In this document: one piece after another, positions 45,718-53,953 of the stretch | Numbering within the stretch: the first letter of the stretch is position 1 | Layout: each line of letters begins with the position of its first letter | Assembly (NCBI RefSeq): GCF_938023125.1 | Contig: NZ_CALHDW010000017.1 | Coordinates: forward strand, 124,001-188,000 | DNA: 64,000 bases | Source: an uncultured Porphyromonas sp. | Lineage (GTDB): Bacteria > Bacteroidota > Bacteroidia > Bacteroidales > Porphyromonadaceae | Reading direction: 5' to 3' | Notes under the pieces: model-generated | What the model saw: only the letters and a program-made list of their open reading frames with translations | What the model was told of the DNA's origin: nothing | Databases searched by the model: none | Position numbers and translations under genes: made by a program

Positions 45718-46057
45718 TTACGCTTTAATTCGCTTGAATTTGGCTTTAAGTTTTGCCTCGAGCGATAAATGAACGGTAAATGCGGTAAATGAATCCGCTT
45801 GAATTGGGTTGCATTTTGCGCCCTTTTTTTGTGCCTTGTCGTGGCATCGATCGCATGGTGTGTAGAGGGTGTATTTTGCCCTCTGTGGGGCTTTGTGCAG
45901 CGTCGGTGGCGCATAATCGACAGAAGCCCCTAGAGCGCGTAATAGCGGCGTTTGCGGGCGTTACAGGGGGCAGGTGGATAGATCCATACCTCCGCGCTGC
46001 CATCGGGCTAAAATGAGGGGTATTTAGGGCTCCCTGCGTGTGTCTTGTGGCGTCGGA

Positions 46058-46172
46058 TTTAGCGGTCGTTTAGAGGGCGGTAAACGCCTGGTAAATGGGT
46101 GGTAAATGATCGGAGCTCGAGGGGCATATTTACCGCCTTTTGGCTCCCTTTTTACCTCTTTTACTCGCCTTT
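46058..46172. repeat. Phased 11-bp repeats, array 1
   Basis: Five head-to-tail 11-mers at 46058-46112: tttagcggtcg, tttagagggcg, gtaaacgcctg, gtaaatgggtg, gtaaatgatcg. Then, from about 46129, inverted-sense units (tttaccgcctt, ttggctccctt, tttacctcttt, tactcgccttt) also spaced 11 bp. Non-coding. Confidence 0.7.
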
Positions 46173-46204
46173 CGTTGTGTTAAGATAGTGTTAAAAACGG
46201 CATT

Positions 46205-46284
46205 GGGCAGTCAAATGGGCAGTCAAATGGGCAGTCGTGCTTAATTGTTGATAACTCTATTTTTATCGGAATGGGCAGTCAAAT
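46205..46284 (+). repeat. 12-bp repeats gggcagtcaaat in the prophage control region
   Basis: Units at 46205-46216 and 46217-46228, a partial third at 46229-46236 and a fourth at 46273-46284. Just right of these is a palindrome acctctagaggt (46290-46301) and ggtata-atc-tatacc. Likely binding sites for a phage regulator or transposase; identity unknown. Confidence 0.65.
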
Positions 46285-46473
46285 TGATACACCTCTAGAG
46301 GTATAATCTATACCCCATATTTCCCTTTTTAGAAGCTAAAACGCCCAAAAATCGCGAGAATCTACCCCCATATTACCCGCATGTATTTTGCCAGATGCAT
46401 GCATAGTAATTTGATTTTCAGCTTGTTATATTCAAATTTCCGAGTTTTGGGTTTTTGAAATCCATTTTTTGGA

Positions 46474-47130
46474 CTATTCAGCTCTTATGACGCCTTGTAC
46501 AATAGCTATATTATATATCTGATCTCGTCGCAACTCGAATGAGTCGTACTCAGGATTTTCGGATACTAGAGTAATCGTCTCATCGGTAGACCCTCGTTTG
46601 ACTCGCTTAAGTACCGATCCTTGATCAGTATCTATAATATAGACCTTACCCCACTGAAACCATAAATCCCTAAGGTACACCTTGCGACACGCTATTATAT
46701 CACCCGAGTAGTACTTAGGGATCATGGAATCTCCTCTCACGGTAATAAGAAAATCGGCATCCTTGAATAAGGGTACGATGTATCGATCGCAATCCTCCGC
46801 CATTATGCTGTACTCCTCTCCATTAAGCGCACCAGCCCACGCCTCTATGGGTATTAGTGGTATGCCATCAGGTGATGGGATTATTTCGGGTTTTGCTGTT
46901 GGAGGTTGAGTGTCCCTTAGCATATCTCCTTCGCCCAGCAATACCCAAATAGGATTTACGTCTCGGAAATTTTCTACAAACAAAGAGACCCATCTGCCTC
47001 CAATGTCTGCGTCTCTCTTAATAGCTCCACTTATAAGCCCATTACTAGCTCCAATCTTAGATTCTATTTGCCTAAGGCTCAATCCCTTGGTGTCTGAATA
47101 GGCTTTTATTCGTCCGATTATACTATTCAT
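46474..47130 (-). CDS. Phage repressor, HTH plus S24/LexA-type autocleavage domain
   Basis: 218 residues from MNSIIGRIKAYS; a longer frame to 47271 crosses the divergent promoter and is rejected. The N-terminal HTH (residues 1-65; LSLRQIESKIGASNGLISGAIKR) is of the Bacteroides phage XRE type. The C-terminal half (about 95-218) is a S24 peptidase-like fold with FLITVRGDSMIPKYYSGDIIACRK (catalytic serine in GDSM) and KVYIIDTDQGSVLKRVKR (lysine). Expected to keep lysogeny and be inactivated by RecA on DNA damage. Divergent from the early operon across a 104-bp switch region. Confidence 0.9.
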   Translation of the reverse strand: MNSIIGRIKAYSDTKGLSLRQIESKIGASNGLISGAIKRDADIGGRWVSLFVENFRDVNPIWVLLGEGDMLRDTQPPTAKPEIIPSPDGIPLIPIEAWAGALNGEEYSIMAEDCDRYIVPLFKDADFLITVRGDSMIPKYYSGDIIACRKVYLRDLWFQWGKVYIIDTDQGSVLKRVKRGSTDETITLVSENPEYDSFELRRDQIYNIAIVQGVIRAE

Positions 47131-47131
47131 T

Positions 47132-47244
47132 GTGTCGAATATTTCTGCCGAAACACTTGCGAGTGTCGGAAATGTTCTATACTTTTGCAGTGTCGTTGTT
47201 ATTGCAGCGACGCTGGCAAAGATATGAAAATGATATGGTAACAA
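47132..47244. promoter_or_regulatory. Divergent lysis-lysogeny switch: early promoter, repressor promoter, operator repeats
   Basis: Plus strand: TTG (47157-47159), 20 bp, TACTTTTG (47180-47187), a near-ideal early promoter. Minus strand: TATCTTTG (47224-47217) with TTG at 47244-47242, 17 bp away. Three GTGTCG words (47132, 47163, 47190) and the inverted repeat acact-tgcg-agtgt (47153-47166) overlap the early promoter and are the likely repressor operators. Confidence 0.7.
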
Positions 47245-47588
47245 GGAAGTTGAAGGTAACAAGAGGAACAAAGAACCACATTGTAGGTGAGCTTGGATGT
47301 AGTGGCGAGGCCGTGCGTTGCGCTCTATTACTCAATAGAGACACTCCACTTGCAAGAGCAATCAGAAGAGATGCTTTGGCACTTGGAGCTAAAGTTATTG
47401 TAGAGGCTCCGGCGGAGGAGATCCTTACAATTGAGGGTGATTGCCTCGTATGGGATGATGGCAACCGAAAGGCGACCATCGACCTTGCACGCAAGTCTAT
47501 TATTATCAAGGATGGCGACAACGAGGAAAAGAAAATAGTGCTTACAATCACGAATCTAATCGCACTAATCAAGGAGGTCAAAAAATGA
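47235..47588 (+). CDS. Small phage DNA-binding protein (Ner/Cro-like position)
   Basis: 117 residues from MVTRKLKVTRGTKNHIVGE; the frame upstream lies within the promoter. An HTH-like stretch (KNHIVGELGCSGEAVRCALLLNRDTPLARAIRRDALALGAK) matches the small regulators found first in the early operon of many Bacteroides phages. The second half (VIVEAPAEEILTIEGDCLVWDDGNRKATIDLARKSIIIKDG) is beta-rich. By position it corresponds to Mu Ner, an early negative regulator, but homology is not established. Overlaps the next gene by four bases. Confidence 0.7.
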   Translation: MVTRKLKVTRGTKNHIVGELGCSGEAVRCALLLNRDTPLARAIRRDALALGAKVIVEAPAEEILTIEGDCLVWDDGNRKATIDLARKSIIIKDGDNEEKKIVLTITNLIALIKEVKK

Positions 47589-47902
47589 AACTACTTAAGA
47601 TAGAGACAGAGGATGGTGCTGTCATCGAGTATCGCTACAAGGATGTTGAGCAACTCAAGCGACTCTTGCCACGCTCGCTGCGTATTAAGATTGGAAGCGA
47701 CGTGGAGCTCGGAAACTATGTGCTTATAAGAGAGAATGTAAAGATCGGCGACGGCTGCATAATCGGGGATGATGTAGAGATCTGTAGTGACGTGAAAATT
47801 GGTAACAACGTGCAGATTGGTGCGTGGTGTACTATAATGGATGGCGTTAGGATTAAAGACAATGCATATTTATCGCCAGCGACTGATGTAACGGGCGAAT
47901 AA
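47585..47902 (+). CDS. Hexapeptide-repeat (left-handed beta-helix) small protein
   Basis: 105 residues. Residues 30-100 are near-perfect hexapeptide repeats: IKIGSD, VELGNY, VLIREN, VKIGDG, CIIGDD, VEICSD, VKIGNN, VQIGAW, CTIMDG, VRIKDN. These form a left-handed beta-helix as in LpxA-like acyltransferases. No acyltransferase catalytic His or CoA-binding extension is visible, so this is likely a structural or binding helix. Translationally coupled to the preceding regulator and 8 bp before muA. Such a protein is unexpected in the transposition module. Confidence 0.85.
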   Translation: MKLLKIETEDGAVIEYRYKDVEQLKRLLPRSLRIKIGSDVELGNYVLIRENVKIGDGCIIGDDVEICSDVKIGNNVQIGAWCTIMDGVRIKDNAYLSPATDVTGE

Positions 47903-47910
47903 TAGGTGTT

Positions 47911-49941
47911 ATGGAGTATCAAGACAAGACTAGATGCATCACTTACCGTGAGATGTGTAATTGTGGTATTGATAAGATCGCAATTGACAATCTACGAAGA
48001 AGAAATAAACTCCGTCCTGTACGTCGTGCTTGCAAAGGTACTCCCGCCTTGTATGATTTAGATACTCTACCTATTGAGTATAAGGTACAAGTTTACGAGC
48101 GTTACCCGGATTTGAAGGAAAGAGAAAAAAGCAAGCCGTTTGTGGAGGAAATCGAACTTAACGCAGAGGCCTTGGCGTACTACACGGAGTACACGTTTGA
48201 TGGCGGTCGCCATCTCTCGGAGGATAAGATTAGAGAGTATACACACGCCTGCTCCGTACTCGACTCCTTTGGCCGTAAGATCGAGGTTGCGGATGGAGTG
48301 CGCCTCTCACAATCGCACCCCCGTCTCCATCGGGGTAACTTTTGGGTTGATGCTGCTAATGCGTTAGAGCGCATCAAGGATGCAGGCTGGATACACAATC
48401 TCCCTGACAACCCCCGCTCGCTCCAACGCAAGTACAACCGCTACAAAAAGGAGGGGTACGAATCGATGATCAACAAGAACTATCAGAACAAGTACGCTGC
48501 TAAGATCGTGAGCGACGAACAAAAGCGAGTACTCCTCTCGATGCTTAGCCTGCATATCAATGCTAACAATCAGATGGTAGCAGACGAGTACAACAAGATA
48601 GCTAAGATGCAGGGTTGGAGCGGTATTACGAGTCGGGCTGTAGGATGTTTTAGAGAGGAGTATGCGCACCTTGTGGACTATGGCCGTCTCGGAGCCACCA
48701 ACTATCGCAATAAACGTCTTATGCAGGTTAAGCGATATAAGCCCACTACGGCACTTGCCATGTGGTCGCTTGACGGCTGGACAGCGGAGCTCCTCTACCA
48801 AGCACGTACACGTACTAAGCAGGGCAAGCCTATTACTACCTATACCAACCGCTTGACGCTGGAGGTGGTATTAGACCCCTCTTGCGACTATCCTATCGGG
48901 TATGCCATCGGGGATAACGAGAGTAAGGACTTGATACGTGCTGCCTTGCGCAATGCGATGCAACACACGAGGGAGCTCTTCGGTACAATGTACCGCACGG
49001 GACAGATACAATGTGACCACTACGCCCTCGACCGCAAGCTAGAGGGTGACCTTGCCATGCTGTATAAAGGGTGCTGCGAGAAGCTAATCCCTGCTAAACA
49101 GGGCAACGCTAAGAGTAAGCCTATCGAGCACTATTTCGACATCCTTAATGAGAAGTATTGTCGACGTTTTGGCAACTGGGCAGGTCACAATATCACCAGC
49201 GATCCCGATAACCAACCCAATAGCGATGCCCTAAATCAGCTGCGCAAGTTTTTCCCCGACCGCAAGGAGGTGGTCAAGCAGCTGGAGGCCATCATTGCCG
49301 AGGAGCGGAGGATAAAGCACGATCAGTTTGTCGCCCTCTATGAGGCTATGCCCGAGGATAGGCGATTCCCCATGCCCCGCGAGCAGTACCTGCTCCACTT
49401 TGGCGAGACAACGGGTTACACAAACCGCATGCAGGGTAAGGGATTATGCCCGACGTTGATGGGCAAGGAGCGTGTGTACGACACCTTCGAGCAGTCGTTT
49501 CGTACGCACCGCAAGGAGGATTGGATAGTGCTCTATGATCGTGACGACTTAAGCAATGTATTGGTGGTCAATAAGGATAAGAGTCTGCGTTATCTGCTTG
49601 ACGAAAAATACGTACAACCGATGGCATTGCAAGATCGAGTAGAGGGCGATGCAGAGGAGCTGAAACGTGTGTTTGACTTTAACGATGCAATGGAAGCGGA
49701 GGTTAAGGAGACCTTAATAGAGGCACATCGCTCGACCGAAAGGCTGATCGGGAGTCACTCAGACATTAAGACACTACTCGGGCGTCTCTTGATTGTCGAT
49801 AGTAAGGGCAATCATAAGGACAGACGGAGTGAAGCTCTCGAGGCAGCCGAGTACGAAGAGGTGGAAGAGGAGATCGAGGAGACTCCAGCCCCTCGAGAGA
49901 AAGAGAAGAAATCGGACAATAGTTTTTGGGACAAGTTTTAG
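47911..49941 (+). CDS. Mu-type DDE transposase MuA
   Basis: 676 residues. N-terminal MerR/Mu HTH (YREMCNCGIDKIAIDNLRRRNKLRPVRRACKGTPALYDLDTLP), then a helical DNA-binding region. The RNase-H core has catalytic residues readable as D288 (MWSLDGWTAE), D369 (IQCDHYALD) and E406 (KSKPIEHYFD), and NQPNSD shortly after. A beta-barrel-like domain (DWIVLYDRDDLSNVLVVN) and an acidic/basic C-terminal tail that in Mu contacts MuB and ClpX complete it. Full-length and apparently functional. Head of the transposition module. Confidence 0.95.
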   Translation: MEYQDKTRCITYREMCNCGIDKIAIDNLRRRNKLRPVRRACKGTPALYDLDTLPIEYKVQVYERYPDLKEREKSKPFVEEIELNAEALAYYTEYTFDGGRHLSEDKIREYTHACSVLDSFGRKIEVADGVRLSQSHPRLHRGNFWVDAANALERIKDAGWIHNLPDNPRSLQRKYNRYKKEGYESMINKNYQNKYAAKIVSDEQKRVLLSMLSLHINANNQMVADEYNKIAKMQGWSGITSRAVGCFREEYAHLVDYGRLGATNYRNKRLMQVKRYKPTTALAMWSLDGWTAELLYQARTRTKQGKPITTYTNRLTLEVVLDPSCDYPIGYAIGDNESKDLIRAALRNAMQHTRELFGTMYRTGQIQCDHYALDRKLEGDLAMLYKGCCEKLIPAKQGNAKSKPIEHYFDILNEKYCRRFGNWAGHNITSDPDNQPNSDALNQLRKFFPDRKEVVKQLEAIIAEERRIKHDQFVALYEAMPEDRRFPMPREQYLLHFGETTGYTNRMQGKGLCPTLMGKERVYDTFEQSFRTHRKEDWIVLYDRDDLSNVLVVNKDKSLRYLLDEKYVQPMALQDRVEGDAEELKRVFDFNDAMEAEVKETLIEAHRSTERLIGSHSDIKTLLGRLLIVDSKGNHKDRRSEALEAAEYEEVEEEIEETPAPREKEKKSDNSFWDKF

Positions 49942-49943
49942 AC

Positions 49944-49998
49944 TTAAGTCACAGTTAAGCGGCGATTAAACGACGGATAAAAGGCATATAAACGCCTC
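49944..49998 (+). repeat. Phased 11-bp repeats, array 2 (between muA and muB)
   Basis: Five contiguous 11-mers: ttaagtcacag, ttaagcggcga, ttaaacgacgg, ataaaaggcat, ataaacgcctc. Same motif and same period as the arrays at 46.06 and 60.53 kb. The remaining 67 bp to muB contain a Gly-rich-looking ccggggggattaggggggc tract. Confidence 0.7.
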
Positions 49999-50065
49999 TC
50001 TGTCGCCCCCAAAGAATGCCGGGGGGATTAGGGGGGCAGTATAGACAGATAATAGGATTAGAGCA

Positions 50066-50905
50066 ATGAAAAAAGAAGAAATCGTAGCGCAATTGCGCAG
50101 TTATGTGGCTCGTAAGGGCTCACAGAAGAAGGCGGCTAACTCGCTAGATGGCGTTAGCTCTGCGACGATCAATAAGATGCTGAACGGCACGGACTGGGAG
50201 ACCATCTCGGAGGAGATGTGGCGGAGCGTTGCCCAACAGACCCGAACCAAATCGGAGGGGTGGCAGCTTGCCGATACCTCGGTACATAGGGAGCTATCAA
50301 TGCTCCTCTCTCGAGCACAACAAGATGCCCTTGTAGCAGGTGTGATCGGAGCGGCAGGATCGGGCAAGACAGAGACCTGCAGAGAGTATGCAGACGAGCA
50401 CCGCAACGTGTACCACATTACGTGCGGCGAGCACTGGAACCGGCGCACCTTTGTCTCTAAGGTGCTTAAGTCGATGGGGGCGAATGTTGCCGGCTACACC
50501 ATCAATGATATGATGGAAGAGGTGGTAGATGCCCTTAGTCGGGCGGATAACCCCCTTTTAATCCTCGACGAAGCGGACAAGCTCAGCGACCAAGTCCTTT
50601 ACTTTTTTATCACGCTGTACAATCAGCTAGAGGGGCGTTGCGGTATTGTCCTCTGCGGTACTCAATACCTTAAGGCTCGTATTGCTCGAGGGGTACGGCT
50701 TGGGAAAAAGGGATTTGAGGAGATTTTATCGAGACTCGGGCGAAGGTTTTTTGAGCTTGCAAAAATCGGGGAGGAGGATGTTGCCCTTGTGTGCGTTGCA
50801 AACGGCATCGAGAGTGACGCCAAAATTCGCAAAATCACGAAAGAGAGCGAAAGCGATCTGCGCAGGGTTAAGCGGTCGGTGTGGGCGGCCAAAAACGCAG
50901 CGTAA
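50066..50905 (+). CDS. MuB-type AAA+ transposition target ATPase
   Basis: 279 residues. The N-terminal HTH-like segment (VARKGSQKKAANSLDGVSSATINKMLNG) is followed by a AAA+ core: Walker A GAAGSGKT (95-102), Walker B LLILDEAD (164-171), sensor-like GIVLCGTQYL. MuB binds DNA non-specifically, activates MuA and gives target immunity. Second ORF of the transposition module, directly followed by another ATPase gene. Confidence 0.92.
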   Translation: MKKEEIVAQLRSYVARKGSQKKAANSLDGVSSATINKMLNGTDWETISEEMWRSVAQQTRTKSEGWQLADTSVHRELSMLLSRAQQDALVAGVIGAAGSGKTETCREYADEHRNVYHITCGEHWNRRTFVSKVLKSMGANVAGYTINDMMEEVVDALSRADNPLLILDEADKLSDQVLYFFITLYNQLEGRCGIVLCGTQYLKARIARGVRLGKKGFEEILSRLGRRFFELAKIGEEDVALVCVANGIESDAKIRKITKESESDLRRVKRSVWAAKNAA

Positions 50906-50922
50906 GAGGGAGGATAGAGGTA

Positions 50923-51561
50923 ATGGCTAAGAGTTACTCTAATAACAACGTTTTATCCGCTCGCTTCGAGATATCCCCCTTTGAGGGGGCATGGCTCAAG
51001 CATCTCGGCAGACCTGCCCTGCGTGGAATTTGGTTTGTCTACGGTAAGTCGGGGAGCGGTAAGACAACCTACTGCCTTAAGCTCGCTAAGTACCTTACTC
51101 AATTTGTGAAAAAGGTCGCCTACAACTCGCTGGAGCAGGGTTTATCTCCTGCTATGCAGATGGCGTGGCGAAGAGCCGGCTTAGAGGAGTGTGGACGACG
51201 TATTATGCTCATTGATGGGGAGCAACTCCCCGAATTAAGCAAAAGGCTCTCTAAAAAGCACTCCCCCGACATCGTCTTTGTCGATAGCGTAATGTACTTA
51301 GAGGACTCATCCGCTAGTGACATCATTGCCCTTAGACATCGACATCCGAACAAGCTATTTATCATGATTGGGCAAGAGCGTAATGGTGACGCTTACAACA
51401 CGAAGCAGCTCAAGATTAAGCACGATGCGGACATCAAGATCCGCGTCGTGGGGGGCGTGGCGCAATGCGAGACGAGGTACAGCACAGAGGATGGCTACGG
51501 AGGTGCAGACTTTGTAGCCTATGAGCAGAGAAAAAAGGACTTTAATGCGGAAATGGAATGA
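50923..51561 (+). CDS. Second P-loop ATPase (RecA/DnaB-like) of the transposition module
   Basis: 212 residues from MAKSYSNNNV, preceded by gggaggatagaggt as a ribosome site; the GTG 42 bases upstream is less likely. Walker A GKSGSGKTT (about 43-51), Walker B DIVFVDSV, and IMIGQER as a possible sensor. The plan FVYGKSGSGKTTYCLKLAKYL / KVAYNSLEQG / HDADIKIRV is that of RecA-fold ATPases such as RadA/DnaB relatives found in Bacteroides transposable phages. Role in replication or target choice is unknown. Next gene overlaps by four bases. Confidence 0.8.
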   Translation: MAKSYSNNNVLSARFEISPFEGAWLKHLGRPALRGIWFVYGKSGSGKTTYCLKLAKYLTQFVKKVAYNSLEQGLSPAMQMAWRRAGLEECGRRIMLIDGEQLPELSKRLSKKHSPDIVFVDSVMYLEDSSASDIIALRHRHPNKLFIMIGQERNGDAYNTKQLKIKHDADIKIRVVGGVAQCETRYSTEDGYGGADFVAYEQRKKDFNAEME

Positions 51562-51779
51562 AAGACGTACTAAGGACAGCATGGCTCATTATTACAGGGC
51601 TATCGCTAATGACAGAAACTGTGGACACGCTCCCTTGGTGGGTATACCTTGTATGGTATGGCGCAGTGATAGCTAACCTCCTTATCGTGAGGCACTACTT
51701 CGCGCGACACGACTACCCGAAATGGATATTAAGAATGACTAAAAACGATGGAACAGAAAATGAAAATCTCGGAAAATAA
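51558..51779 (+). CDS. Small predicted membrane protein
   Basis: 73 residues with two hydrophobic segments (LRTAWLIITGLSLM and PWWVYLVWYGAVIANLLIV) and a charged C-terminus. Start overlaps the stop of the ATPase gene (ATGA). Unknown function; early phage membrane proteins of this sort may act in superinfection control, but nothing here proves it. Confidence 0.65.
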   Translation: MKDVLRTAWLIITGLSLMTETVDTLPWWVYLVWYGAVIANLLIVRHYFARHDYPKWILRMTKNDGTENENLGK

Positions 51780-52197
51780 CGGCACTATGACGATTGTTGT
51801 GCGCAACGGTAAGATAGTAACACTAGTAAGTGATGATAGGATGGACTTAGATAGTCAGGCATTTACCATGTCGATCAATAAGAGCAGAATCTATATTGAG
51901 TGGTTTTGGGGTACTAATGAGCATGGCGACTGCCTCTATGGGTTTACCCCTTTTGGGGCTTATGCGCTCTATGAGAATATGGGGTGGTGGGTCGCAGAAT
52001 CTATGGATGGAGTAGAAACAATCGTGGAAAGCAAAAAAGAGGGTATCCGGGCTATCAATATGGACTTTAAGAGCCGGGTTTTTGAGTTGCTCGGCAGGCC
52101 TTTTGTACCCTACGATCGCATCAAGGGGTCGTGGAGATCTTGTGATGAGGACGGTTCAGAAGAATTTGAAATCGGCGGGGAGTATGGAGCAATGTAA
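51748..52197 (+). CDS. Uncharacterised early phage protein
   Basis: 149 residues beginning MEQKMKISENNG and overlapping the previous gene by 32 bases. Beta-rich N-half (MTIVVRNGKIVTLVSDD, IYIEWFWGTNEHGDCLYGFTPFGAYALYENMGWW), acidic C-terminus. No family recognised. Part of the co-directional early run. Confidence 0.65.
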   Translation: MEQKMKISENNGTMTIVVRNGKIVTLVSDDRMDLDSQAFTMSINKSRIYIEWFWGTNEHGDCLYGFTPFGAYALYENMGWWVAESMDGVETIVESKKEGIRAINMDFKSRVFELLGRPFVPYDRIKGSWRSCDEDGSEEFEIGGEYGAM

Positions 52198-52204
52198 TAG
52201 TAAT

Positions 52205-52468
52205 ATGGAACAAATCAGAATTGCAGGCATACGCTGGTCATTGTATGATCAGCGTACATGGCTCGGGGAAGCGGGCGATATGGTCTACACAATAAAGACT
52301 GCTGTATGCGGATGGGTACTCGAAGCAGGAGGGGTTAAGGAGATATATCCCACCCTAGAATCGGCAAAGAAGCGTGCGCTGCAAGATTATAGAATCAGGT
52401 CTGAGCGAATGATGATGACAATGGGGCCAAAATATAGAGAATATGACGAAAATATAGGAGGAGTATGA
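52205..52468 (+). CDS. Uncharacterised early phage protein
   Basis: 87 residues from MEQIRIAGIRW; an alternative ATG 21 bases upstream is possible. Contains YTIKTAVCGWVLEAGGVKEIYPTLESAKKRALQDY, a 'stimulus-sheet then Ala/Lys helix' plan that recurs in the next gene (YVILIKDNECILKK...YYDLEEAQQAARKHLY), suggesting a shared small fold. Function unknown. Overlaps next start by four bases. Confidence 0.65.
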   Translation: MEQIRIAGIRWSLYDQRTWLGEAGDMVYTIKTAVCGWVLEAGGVKEIYPTLESAKKRALQDYRIRSERMMMTMGPKYREYDENIGGV

Positions 52469-52869
52469 TAGCGGATAGGTATGTGTTAGCTCTCGAGGAG
52501 ATGAGAGAGGCTGTTAGACAGCATCTGTATAGGCGGTATAAGAGCAAGAAGTCGAGGGGAATTGTAGATATTGTCTTATCGGAGACCCGTGCTGCGGAAG
52601 ATATCGTGGTAGAGGATATGCATAAGAGCGTTAAGTGTGATATCATCTACGATATTGAGTTAGGATGGCGTGTTGTCAATAATACGGACGTCTGCTGCAT
52701 CGCTTGTCGCACTCCGCTTGTTACATATGTAATCTTGATCAAGGACAATGAGTGTATCCTTAAAAAGGATCATAAAGATGTCCTCGGTAAGTATTATGAT
52801 CTTGAGGAGGCTCAACAGGCAGCTCGTAAGCACCTGTATCAGGCACTAAAAGAAACGTTAGGAGTATAA
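52465..52869 (+). CDS. Uncharacterised early phage protein
   Basis: 134 residues; helical N-half with many Arg/Glu (VLALEEMREAVRQHLYRRYKSKKSRG) and a beta-plus-helix C-half resembling the neighbour upstream. No known family. Co-transcribed with gemA, which begins 5 bp after. Confidence 0.65.
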   Translation: MIADRYVLALEEMREAVRQHLYRRYKSKKSRGIVDIVLSETRAAEDIVVEDMHKSVKCDIIYDIELGWRVVNNTDVCCIACRTPLVTYVILIKDNECILKKDHKDVLGKYYDLEEAQQAARKHLYQALKETLGV

Positions 52870-52873
52870 AACA

Positions 52874-53317
52874 ATGAAAGAAACTAAGGTAATGGATAAG
52901 ATCCATAAGGACTTACTCAAGAAATACCATACCCTTGCCGGGCAGCTGGGTATGACGGATGAGGACAAGCGAGCTCTCCTCTCTCAGTACAACGTAAAGA
53001 GCAGTGTCGACCTCTCGCAGCATGAGCTTGTCGACGTGTGCGCTTGCCTCTCGAGGGAGATTGAGCGGCGAGATGGGCATCAATCGATGGATGCGCTGCG
53101 TAAGCGGCTTATCGCAGTTGTCGGCAAGTACCTCACAGCGTGCGGTAAGTTTAATGTGGATATAGCGTACATCAAGGCGACCGCCTGCAGGGCAGCGGGG
53201 ATACGCGAGTTTAATCGAATTCCCCGGGAGCGACTCCGCTCGCTCTATGGGGCGTTTATGCTTAAGCTCAAGGATATTAAGCGAGTAGAGGCAATGTACA
53301 AGGAGGCAAGGAGATGA
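52874..53317 (+). CDS. GemA/Gp16-like regulatory protein
   Basis: 147 residues with the GemA/Mu gp16 pattern: LLKKYHTLAGQLGMTDEDKRALLSQYNVKSSVDLSQHELVDVCACL in the N-half and a basic helical C-half. In Mu, GemA alters host gene expression and DNA supercoiling. Exact role here unknown, but the family is diagnostic for transposable phages. Confidence 0.85.
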   Translation: MKETKVMDKIHKDLLKKYHTLAGQLGMTDEDKRALLSQYNVKSSVDLSQHELVDVCACLSREIERRDGHQSMDALRKRLIAVVGKYLTACGKFNVDIAYIKATACRAAGIREFNRIPRERLRSLYGAFMLKLKDIKRVEAMYKEARR

Positions 53318-53517
53318 TGATACTAATCATACTAGGCGTGCTCGTGTTTTTAGCGCACGCAGGGATATGCGCATATATTATAGGTCTTATTGTCGAGGCG
53401 ATGCGCGAGGAAAATATGGGCACATGGAGCAACGCTATATCTGTATTTGTCATGACAAGTCTGATGCTATCTGTCGTGCTCGACGCAATAGGTATATATA
53501 CACTAATAACACTATAA
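53314..53517 (+). CDS. Small predicted membrane protein
   Basis: 67 residues, two long hydrophobic segments (MMILIILGVLVFLAHAGICAYIIGLIV and ISVFVMTSLMLSVVLDAIGIYTLITL) separated by a short charged loop. Overlaps gemA stop by four bases. Holin-like in size, but its early position argues against a lysis role. Confidence 0.65.
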   Translation: MMILIILGVLVFLAHAGICAYIIGLIVEAMREENMGTWSNAISVFVMTSLMLSVVLDAIGIYTLITL

Positions 53518-53521
53518 GATT

Positions 53522-53953
53522 ATGATTACAAAACTGCATTATGAGGTCAAGGTACGCTATGAGCGTATTGATGATGCCGGCAAGGCTAAAAAAGTAACAG
53601 AGGTCTATCTTGTCTCTGCGTTGATGTCGCATGAGGCTGAGATCGCAATGCTTAGCGAGCTTAGCTCTTATCGAGACGTAGATATACTAAGTATCAAGCA
53701 GGTCAAAGTCGAGCAGATAATTGCCGTTTGCGATCGGGAAAGGCATCGAGAAAAATGGTATCGCGCTCGATGTGCAATGCTGGAGTATGACGACGCGAGG
53801 GATCGTACTCGCAAGGAGTCGCTATCATTTGTTATCAATGCAGATGATTTTGCCGACGCCGCTAATTGTGTGCGACAATGGGGTGTTATGATGACAAGGG
53901 ATATAGAGCTACTAAGCCTCTCGATTAGCACAATCAAGGATTGGTTGATATGA
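53522..53953 (+). CDS. DUF4494 phage protein
   Basis: 143 residues that fit DUF4494, common in Bacteroides mobile elements: HYEVKVRYERIDDAGKAKKVTEVYLVSALMSHEAEIAML with a paired second half (KWYRARCAMLEYDDARDRTRKESLSFVINADDFADAANCV), i.e. two similar beta-alpha units. Function unknown. Next gene overlaps by four bases. Confidence 0.8.
   Translation: MITKLHYEVKVRYERIDDAGKAKKVTEVYLVSALMSHEAEIAMLSELSSYRDVDILSIKQVKVEQIIAVCDRERHREKWYRARCAMLEYDDARDRTRKESLSFVINADDFADAANCVRQWGVMMTRDIELLSLSISTIKDWLI

Larger units (their letters stand above)
45718..46473. other. Non-coding control region of the prophage left end
   Basis: About 750 bp without a convincing gene (two short overlapping ORFs have biased, non-protein-like composition). 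It holds the phased 11-bp and 12-bp repeats described separately, a second pair of words (cgcttgaatt at about 45731 and 45797), and further loosely spaced ggtaaatg units at 45764-45790. Confidence 0.6.

Noticed and set aside
45663..46016. Overlapping ORFs of 75-85 residues on both strands at the prophage left end
   Set aside because: Composition follows the repeats and GC-rich tracts; no start signals or family resemblance.
47130..47234. Extended reading frames of the repressor (to 47271) and of the Ner-like gene (from 47130)
   Set aside because: Both cross the divergent promoter region; internal ATGs give normal-size HTH proteins.
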